From: Bacteroidota bacterium
GTDB lineage: Bacteria > Bacteroidota > Bacteroidia > Sphingobacteriales > Sphingobacteriaceae
DNA: 18,756 bases
Direction: 5' to 3'
Assembly (NCBI GenBank): GCA_013286985.1
Contig: JABDEQ010000054.1
Location: 1-18,756, forward strand
The translations under genes were made by a program, and so were the position numbers. Position 1 is the first letter of the stretch. Each line of letters starts with the position of its first letter. The notes under the pieces are model-generated. The model saw only the letters and a program-made list of their open reading frames with translations. It did no database searches and was not told the DNA's origin. Of the stretch, positions 13,756-18,756 are shown one piece after another.

Positions 13756-14523
13756 ATGATCTTAACGGACACGCACACCCATTTGTATTATGAAACGGAT
13801 AGTACAAAGCGGGCCCAATTAATACGGCGCTGCACCGACAATAATATTGGCCGCCTTTTTTTACCAAACGTTGAGGCCTCTTCGGTGCCATTGGTTTTCT
13901 CATTGGTAAACGCTTTTCCTGATATTTGCTACCCCATGCTGGGTTTGCACCCCTGTAATGTAAAGGCTAATTGGGAGGATGAGCTTTCCACTATCCAACA
14001 AGCATCGACACAAAATAAAATAGTTGCCATTGGCGAAATTGGTATTGACCTGTACTGGGATAAAACTACTTTGCCCGAGCAGATACAGGCATTTAAAACA
14101 CAAATAGCTTGGGCAAAAGCCCTTAAACTGCCAATTATTATTCACTGCCGTGATGCTTTTAACGAAGTTTTTGAAGTATTGCACGAGGAACAGGGTGAAA
14201 ATTTAAGAGGCATATTTCATTGCTTTACCGGTACGCTGGAGCAGGCGCAGCAGGTTATTGATCTGGGGTTTTACCTGGGCATTGGCGGGGTGGTTACCTA
14301 TAAAAACGCCGGGTTGGATAAGGTTGTATCACAAATTGACTTGAACAGAATAGTTTTAGAAACAGATTCTCCGTACCTTACGCCGGTTCCACATAGGGGT
14401 AAACCGAACGAAAGCTCGTATTTAATTTACATCGCCCAAAAAGTTGCCGACCTGCACCAAATAGATCTTGAAACCGTAGCTGCTATAACTACAAAAAATT
14501 CAGAACACATATTTGGTGTGTAA
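13756..14523 (+). CDS. tatD: TatD-family metal-dependent hydrolase (DNase)
   Basis: 255 residues, full length. TIM-barrel amidohydrolase fold with metal ligands visible: H7 and H9 in DTHTHL, E94 in GEIGIDLYW, H130 in IIIHCRDAF, H155 in GIFHCFTG and D204 in ETDSPYLTPVPHRGKPNES. TatD proteins are cytoplasmic Mg2+-dependent 3'-5' exonucleases linked to DNA repair; related YcfH/YabD proteins share the motifs, so the substrate is uncertain. Flanked by terminators on both sides, hence probably its own transcription unit. Confidence 0.92.
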   Translation: MILTDTHTHLYYETDSTKRAQLIRRCTDNNIGRLFLPNVEASSVPLVFSLVNAFPDICYPMLGLHPCNVKANWEDELSTIQQASTQNKIVAIGEIGIDLYWDKTTLPEQIQAFKTQIAWAKALKLPIIIHCRDAFNEVFEVLHEEQGENLRGIFHCFTGTLEQAQQVIDLGFYLGIGGVVTYKNAGLDKVVSQIDLNRIVLETDSPYLTPVPHRGKPNESSYLIYIAQKVADLHQIDLETVAAITTKNSEHIFGV

Positions 14524-14531
14524 CATAATTT

Positions 14532-14555
14532 TAAGATTTTTTGAATCTTATTTTT
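14532..14555 (+). terminator. intrinsic terminator after tatD
   Basis: TAAGATT (14532-14538) and AATCTTA (14544-14550) form a 7-bp A/T-rich stem with a 5-base loop, followed by TTTTT. It starts 9 bases after the tatD stop. The stem is weak but the position is right. Confidence 0.6.
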
Positions 14556-14648
14556 AATTAAAATGGTATAATAGTCATTACTGATGCTTTACTTTGCCAT
14601 CGGCCCTGAAAACATTTACCATTAACAATTAGTATAACCTAAATATAC

Positions 14649-15671
14649 ATGAGTCAAATTTTGATCATTTATACCGGTGGGACAATCGGTATGATGAGCG
14701 ACCCCGTTACTAAAGTGCTCAAGCCGATAAATTTTGAGCAGATAATGGATAATGTGCCCGAACTGGAGAAACTTAATTGTAAAATTTTGGTTCACTCTTT
14801 CGAGGAGATTATTGATTCGTCGAACATGAACCCGGCAATATGGAGGCAGCTGGCTGGTTTAATTGAATCAAATTACGATTCGGTTGATGGCTTTGTGATA
14901 TTGCACGGATCAGATACCATGGCCTTTACTGCTTCGGCTTTAAGCTTTATGCTCGAAAATTTGGGCAAACCGGTAATATTTACAGGCTCACAGCTACCAA
15001 TCAGTGCGGTACGTACCGATGCCAAGGAAAATTTGATGACCGCCATTGAAATTGCCAAAGCCAAGAAGAACGACAAGGCCCGCGTACCCGAAGTTTGTAT
15101 CTATTTTGATTATAAGCTGTTTCGCGGTAATCGTTCCTTTAAATACAATTCATCAAAATTTGAAGCCTTCCGTTCGCCCAACTACCCTATATTGGCAGAA
15201 TCGGGCGTGCACTTGCGTTTCAGCGTTAACGATATTAAACACCCGCAGGATGGCGAAAAACTCATCGTTCACAAAAACCTGTTAGCTGATGTTGCGGTGT
15301 TGAAGCTTTACCCGGGTATAAGCCCTAAAGTTGTTGAAACCATTTTATCGGCCGATGTTAGGGGTATAGTGATGGAAACTTTTGGCGCAGGCAACACCAC
15401 CACCGATCAGTGGTTTGTTGATCTGTTAAAAAACGCTATAGACAATGGCAAAGTAATACTGGATATTTCGCAATGTAAAGTGGGTACCGTTGAGCTGGGC
15501 CGCTATGAAACCAGCAAGCATTTAAAAGATATTGGCGTTGCCAACGGTTATGACATGACGTACGAATCGGCAGTAACCAAAATGATGTACCTGCTGGGTA
15601 ATTTTGAAGATTCGCACCAGGTTAAACACTGGCTGGAAACTGACATCAGGGGCGAAATTACGGTATCGTAA
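14649..15671 (+). CDS. ansA: type I (cytoplasmic) L-asparaginase
   Basis: 340 residues with no signal peptide, matching the type I subfamily. The first catalytic Thr is T12 in YTGGTIGM; the second motif is LHGSDTMAFTASALSF (85-100), where Ser88 stands at the usual Thr of HGTDTM. FTGSQLPISAVRTDAKEN (111-128) and YKLFRGNRSFK are also typical. It hydrolyses asparagine to aspartate and ammonia. The 125-base gap before it contains the tatD terminator and no clear full promoter; a near match TTTACTTTG lies at 14589-14597. Confidence 0.93.
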   Translation: MSQILIIYTGGTIGMMSDPVTKVLKPINFEQIMDNVPELEKLNCKILVHSFEEIIDSSNMNPAIWRQLAGLIESNYDSVDGFVILHGSDTMAFTASALSFMLENLGKPVIFTGSQLPISAVRTDAKENLMTAIEIAKAKKNDKARVPEVCIYFDYKLFRGNRSFKYNSSKFEAFRSPNYPILAESGVHLRFSVNDIKHPQDGEKLIVHKNLLADVAVLKLYPGISPKVVETILSADVRGIVMETFGAGNTTTDQWFVDLLKNAIDNGKVILDISQCKVGTVELGRYETSKHLKDIGVANGYDMTYESAVTKMMYLLGNFEDSHQVKHWLETDIRGEITVS

Positions 15672-15676
15672 AAAGG

Positions 15677-16192
15677 TTAGCTTTTTATCATACCATAAAT
15701 ATGCTCGTCTAAAATAACATCGTTTTTAATAATATTGCTTCTTAATACACCTTCTTTTACAAAGCCCGCTTTTTCTAATGATCGCATGGAACGTGGGTTA
15801 TTGGAAAGCACGCCTGCCTGCACACGTACAATATCAAGGTTGGTGAATGCGTAGGCGGTAATTAGCTTTATGGCTTGCGGCATAATGCCCTGCCCCCATA
15901 AAGTTTCGCTTAGCCAGTAACCCAGCAAAGGTGCTTTTCGATAAATATCGGCACGAAGATCCAGCCCTATTACACCCATTACTTTGCCATCAACATCAAT
16001 AGCAAAATTTAAAATTGGGTCCTGCGTCAGCCGGGCTGTTATCCACTCAATAGCTGCTTCTGTAGTGTATGGGTGTGGAAACCTGTCGAATAAAAAAGCA
16101 AAAATATTGGGGTTATCGGCATGTTTTTGTAACGATTCAACATCATCTATCTGCCAGCCGCGCAACTTAAAACCTTGTCCCTGTAATTCCAT
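15677..16192 (-). CDS. GNAT acetyltransferase, RimJ/RimL type
   Basis: 171 residues. Acetyltransf_3 pattern: LKLRGW-like start (FKLRGWQIDDVESLQKHADN), GVIGLDLR in the central sheet (73-80), the acetyl-CoA-binding segment LWGQGIMPQAIKLI (98-111) and the C-terminal signature SNNPRSMRSLEKAGFVKEGVLR (130-151). Related enzymes acetylate the N-terminal amine of ribosomal proteins or small amines; the substrate is not predictable. Convergent with ansA (5-base gap) and divergent from the S9 peptidase. Confidence 0.9.
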   Translation of the reverse strand: MELQGQGFKLRGWQIDDVESLQKHADNPNIFAFLFDRFPHPYTTEAAIEWITARLTQDPILNFAIDVDGKVMGVIGLDLRADIYRKAPLLGYWLSETLWGQGIMPQAIKLITAYAFTNLDIVRVQAGVLSNNPRSMRSLEKAGFVKEGVLRSNIIKNDVILDEHIYGMIKS

Positions 16193-16272
16193 TGTAACAA
16201 AACGTTGGCTAAAAATACTAATGATTATGGAAACTCTTACCTTAGTTGACTAAGTTGATAAATTAAACTGAT

Positions 16273-16287
16273 GCCGGTACATCCGGC
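16273..16287 (+). other. short GC hairpin in the leader of the S9 peptidase gene
   Basis: GCCGG (16273-16277) and CCGGC (16283-16287) form a 5-bp stem with a 5-base loop, 25 bases before ATG 16313. Upstream, TTAGTTGACTAA (16242-16253) is a small imperfect palindrome followed by a partial repeat AGTTGATAA. No clear TAnnTTTG promoter is seen in 16193-16312. Confidence 0.3.
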
Positions 16288-16312
16288 GCAGCTATCCAAC
16301 AAGAAAATATAG

Positions 16313-18676
16313 ATGAAGAAGCTTTTTACCCTATTACTTTTACCTTTCTGTTCAGTTGCTTTTGCTCAACAATTGGGCACTTTAACCGTCGAAAAAATAA
16401 TGCGCGATCCAAAATGGATCGGGATCTCGCCATCAGCCATACACTGGAGCGACGACAGTAAAAAAATCTATTTTAACTGGGCCACCAGTCGCGGTGAGTT
16501 GTACAACATCACCACAACCAATCTTAAACCCGTTAAGGTTGGGGTTGATGAACAGAAAACGCTTTCATCTGCGGACGGTGTTTGGAACCGGGCACATACC
16601 TTGAAGCTGTACGAAAAAAATGGCGACATTTTTTTAGCCGATGTTAACACAGGCAAAACACAACAGCTAACCAACACAACAGATGATGAACGCAACCCCC
16701 AGTTTAGTGGCGACGAAAGCAAGGTTACCTTTATGCGGGGCAACAATTTGTACTCGCTAAAGCTAAGCGGTGGCGAATTGGTGCAGCTTACCAATTTTGT
16801 TCATTCGGCGGCAAAAGCTAAATCAAAAGGCAGTAAAAGGGCCGACGATGGCACTACAAACGAGCAAGACAAATGGTTAAAGAGCCAGCAATTGGAGCTT
16901 TTTGATATAATAAAGGTAAACGACGAAAACAGGAAACTCGATTCTGCCGATAAAGCGGTATTGGAACCCAAAGCGCTCAAAGAAATTGCGGTTGACGAAA
17001 GGTTGATAAGTGCGGTTACGCTCAGTCCGGATGGCAGGTACATCACCTACCGCCTGGTGAAACGTGCGACTGATGCCAAAAGAACCATTGTGCCCGATTA
17101 TGTAACAGCATCGGGCTATACCGAAGATATTCCTAACCGTACAAAAGTAGGCGCGCCACAATCAAGCTACGAATCTTTTATTTTTGATACGCAGCGCGAT
17201 TCTGTTTATCAAATCAATACATCTGCCATTCCTGGCATAAAAGATATTCCTGCTTATATGAAGGATTACCCCAAAGAGCTGGAGCAACGTGCCAAACTGA
17301 ACGAAGACCGTAAAGTAACCATACAAGATGTTTATTGGAGCGGCGACGGTAAAAAAGCCGTGGTTGAAATTAGCGCGCAGGACAATAAGGATCGCTGGCT
17401 GATGAAGCTTGACTCACAAACCGGCAACCTTACACCGCTTTACCGCGAGCATAACGATGCCTGGGTGGGTGGCCCGGGTCAGGGTAATATGGGCTGGGCA
17501 GATAATACCCATTTTTATTTTGAGAGTGAAGAAAGCGGCTACGCCCATATTTACATACTTGATGTAGCCAACGGTACCAAAAAGCAACTGACCACCGGCA
17601 AATGGGAAGTGCAAACGCTGCAATTATCGAACGATAAAAAAACTTTTTACTTCAGTGCAAATAAGGATTATCCGGGCGTTACTGATTTTTATAGTATGCC
17701 GGTTACCGGCGGCGAACCTGTTAAACTTACCAGCCTAAAGGGTGGGAACCAGGTTTCGCTATCGCCCGATGAAAAGTGGTTGGCCATTCGTTATTCATAC
17801 TCCAATAAACCCTGGGAGCTTTATATTCAGGCCAATAAACCGGGTGCGATACCTACAAGGATCACTTATTCAACAACCGACGAGTTTAACTCTTACCCAT
17901 GGCGCGATCCACAGCTCATCACCTTTAAAAATCGTTATGGCGATGATGTTTACGCCCGTTTATACCTGCCCGCACATCCTGATCCGGCAAAACCAGCCGT
18001 GGTTTTTGTGCATGGCGCCGGTTACCTGCAAAATGCCGACTATAAATGGAGCTATTATTTCCGCGAGTTTATGTTCAACAACCTGCTGGCCGATAATGGT
18101 TACACCGTTTTAGATATGGATTACTCCGGCAGTGCAGGCTATGGTCGCGACTGGCGCACTGCTATTTATCGGCACATGGGCGGTAAAGATCTGAGCGATC
18201 AAGTTGATGGTGTTAAAATGCTGGTTGATAAATACGGTGTTAACCCTAAACACGTGGGCTTATACGGTGGCTCGTACGGTGGTTTTATTACGCTGATGGC
18301 CATGTTTACCGAACCTGATGTATTTACCAGCGGCGGAGCCATACGCTCGGTAACCGACTGGGCGCATTATAACCATGGCTATACAGACGAAATTTTGAAC
18401 GAGCCTTATAATGACGAAAAAGCCTATCGCCAAAGCTCACCCATTTATTTTGCCGATGGCCTGAAAGGTAATTTATTGATGCTGCATGGTATGATTGATC
18501 AGAATGTGAACTATCAGGACATTATCCGCCTCACCCAAAAACTGATAGAACTGCATAAGGATAACTGGGAGCTGGCATCGTACCCAATTGAGGATCACGG
18601 TTTTGAGCAGCCCAGCAGCTGGACCGATGAATATAAACGGATATTTAAGCTGTTTGAACAAACCTTAAAAAAATAA
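16313..18676 (+). CDS. S9 family (DPP-IV-like) serine peptidase, exported
   Basis: 787 residues. Signal peptide MKKLFTLLLLPFCSVAFAQ (cleavage near 19). An N-terminal beta-propeller (about 30-520) has PD40/DPPIV_N-type blades (TTDDERNPQFSGDESKVTF, TLSPDGRYITYRL, SLSPDEKWLAIRY) and the segment FESEESGYAHIYILD (403-417), with Glu residues comparable to the N-terminus-binding motif of DPP enzymes. The C-terminal alpha/beta-hydrolase (about 540-787) has the triad S654 in YGGSYGG, D729 in LHGMIDQNV and H762 in EDHGF. The region 164-210 is a charged, low-complexity insertion. It probably releases dipeptides or oligopeptides in the periplasm; precise specificity is unknown. A lipoprotein gene starts 4 bases downstream, so the two are likely cotranscribed. 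Confidence 0.93.
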   Translation: MKKLFTLLLLPFCSVAFAQQLGTLTVEKIMRDPKWIGISPSAIHWSDDSKKIYFNWATSRGELYNITTTNLKPVKVGVDEQKTLSSADGVWNRAHTLKLYEKNGDIFLADVNTGKTQQLTNTTDDERNPQFSGDESKVTFMRGNNLYSLKLSGGELVQLTNFVHSAAKAKSKGSKRADDGTTNEQDKWLKSQQLELFDIIKVNDENRKLDSADKAVLEPKALKEIAVDERLISAVTLSPDGRYITYRLVKRATDAKRTIVPDYVTASGYTEDIPNRTKVGAPQSSYESFIFDTQRDSVYQINTSAIPGIKDIPAYMKDYPKELEQRAKLNEDRKVTIQDVYWSGDGKKAVVEISAQDNKDRWLMKLDSQTGNLTPLYREHNDAWVGGPGQGNMGWADNTHFYFESEESGYAHIYILDVANGTKKQLTTGKWEVQTLQLSNDKKTFYFSANKDYPGVTDFYSMPVTGGEPVKLTSLKGGNQVSLSPDEKWLAIRYSYSNKPWELYIQANKPGAIPTRITYSTTDEFNSYPWRDPQLITFKNRYGDDVYARLYLPAHPDPAKPAVVFVHGAGYLQNADYKWSYYFREFMFNNLLADNGYTVLDMDYSGSAGYGRDWRTAIYRHMGGKDLSDQVDGVKMLVDKYGVNPKHVGLYGGSYGGFITLMAMFTEPDVFTSGGAIRSVTDWAHYNHGYTDEILNEPYNDEKAYRQSSPIYFADGLKGNLLMLHGMIDQNVNYQDIIRLTQKLIELHKDNWELASYPIEDHGFEQPSSWTDEYKRIFKLFEQTLKK

Positions 18677-18680
18677 CGGC

Positions 18681-18756
18681 ATGAAACAGTTTATCGGCGT
18701 ATTGCTATTGCTTTGTATGGGATGTGCGCACAAATCTGCCGCACCCAACGTGCATG
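18681..18756 (+). CDS. lipoprotein, N-terminal part (cut by window end)
   Basis: ATG at 18681, 4 bases after the S9 peptidase stop, opens MKQFIGVLLLLCMGCAHKSA and stays open to the window end (25 codons). The hydrophobic core and the MGC lipobox (Cys15) indicate a lipoprotein signal. The mature domain lies outside, so no function can be given. Confidence 0.7.
   Translation, partial: MKQFIGVLLLLCMGCAHKSAAPNVH

Noticed and set aside
16164..18756. Expectation of MotA/TolQ-ExbD genes after the asparaginase, as often seen in related genomes
   Set aside because: None is present; the acetyltransferase and S9 peptidase genes are intact and similar in base composition to the neighbours, so there is no sequence sign of insertion.

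Overview
The window reads as a chromosomal segment of a Bacteroidota bacterium, most likely family Sphingobacteriaceae (Mucilaginibacter/Pedobacter type). This rests on the TonB receptor with a carboxypeptidase-regulatory N-terminal domain, many lipoproteins with Cys-Lys-Lys after the lipobox, TAnnTTTG-type promoter elements, weak Shine-Dalgarno sequences and Bacteroidota-specific families (DUF4856, HTTM). No tRNA, rRNA, IS element, prophage or CRISPR array was seen, and no gap between genes exceeds about 215 bases.

Layout. (1) 1-435: a broken ribH locus. The C-terminal half of lumazine synthase lies on the + strand (1-234), followed by the first codons of another gene (265-306). The N-terminal 45 codons of a ribH lie on the - strand (301-435). 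The two halves face each other across a junction near 300-308, so this is either a real inversion or a fold-back chimera. (2) 516-1193 (-): a membrane-anchored TPR protein with a good promoter; in its normal orientation ribH would follow it. (3) 1300-7405 (-): a four-gene unit in the order DUF4856 lipoprotein, imelysin-like lipoprotein, HTTM (vitamin K carboxylase-like) membrane protein, FecA-like TonB-dependent receptor. A NarL/LuxR-type response regulator lies upstream on the same strand (7518-8144). I infer an iron or other metal uptake system. (4) 8297-9680 (+): recF and an overlapping DciA-like (DUF721) gene. (5) 9667-10437 (-): a small membrane protein and ndk. (6) 10653-13666 (+): the DHH phosphoesterase NrnA and two tandem FKBP-type prolyl isomerases, one a lipoprotein and one with a cleavable signal peptide. 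(7) 13756-15671 (+): a TatD-family nuclease and a type I asparaginase. (8) 15677-16192 (-): a RimJ/RimL-type acetyltransferase. (9) 16313-18756 (+): a DPP-IV-like S9 peptidase and the start of a lipoprotein gene cut by the window edge.

Most genes are housekeeping. The parts most worth a second look are the split ribH, the imelysin/DUF4856/HTTM/receptor locus (an HTTM protein keeping carboxylase-type catalytic residues beside an imelysin whose GxHxxE motif is altered), a terminator-like hairpin ending directly at the start codon of the second FKBP gene, and two genes with a -7 element exactly 4 nt before the ATG.
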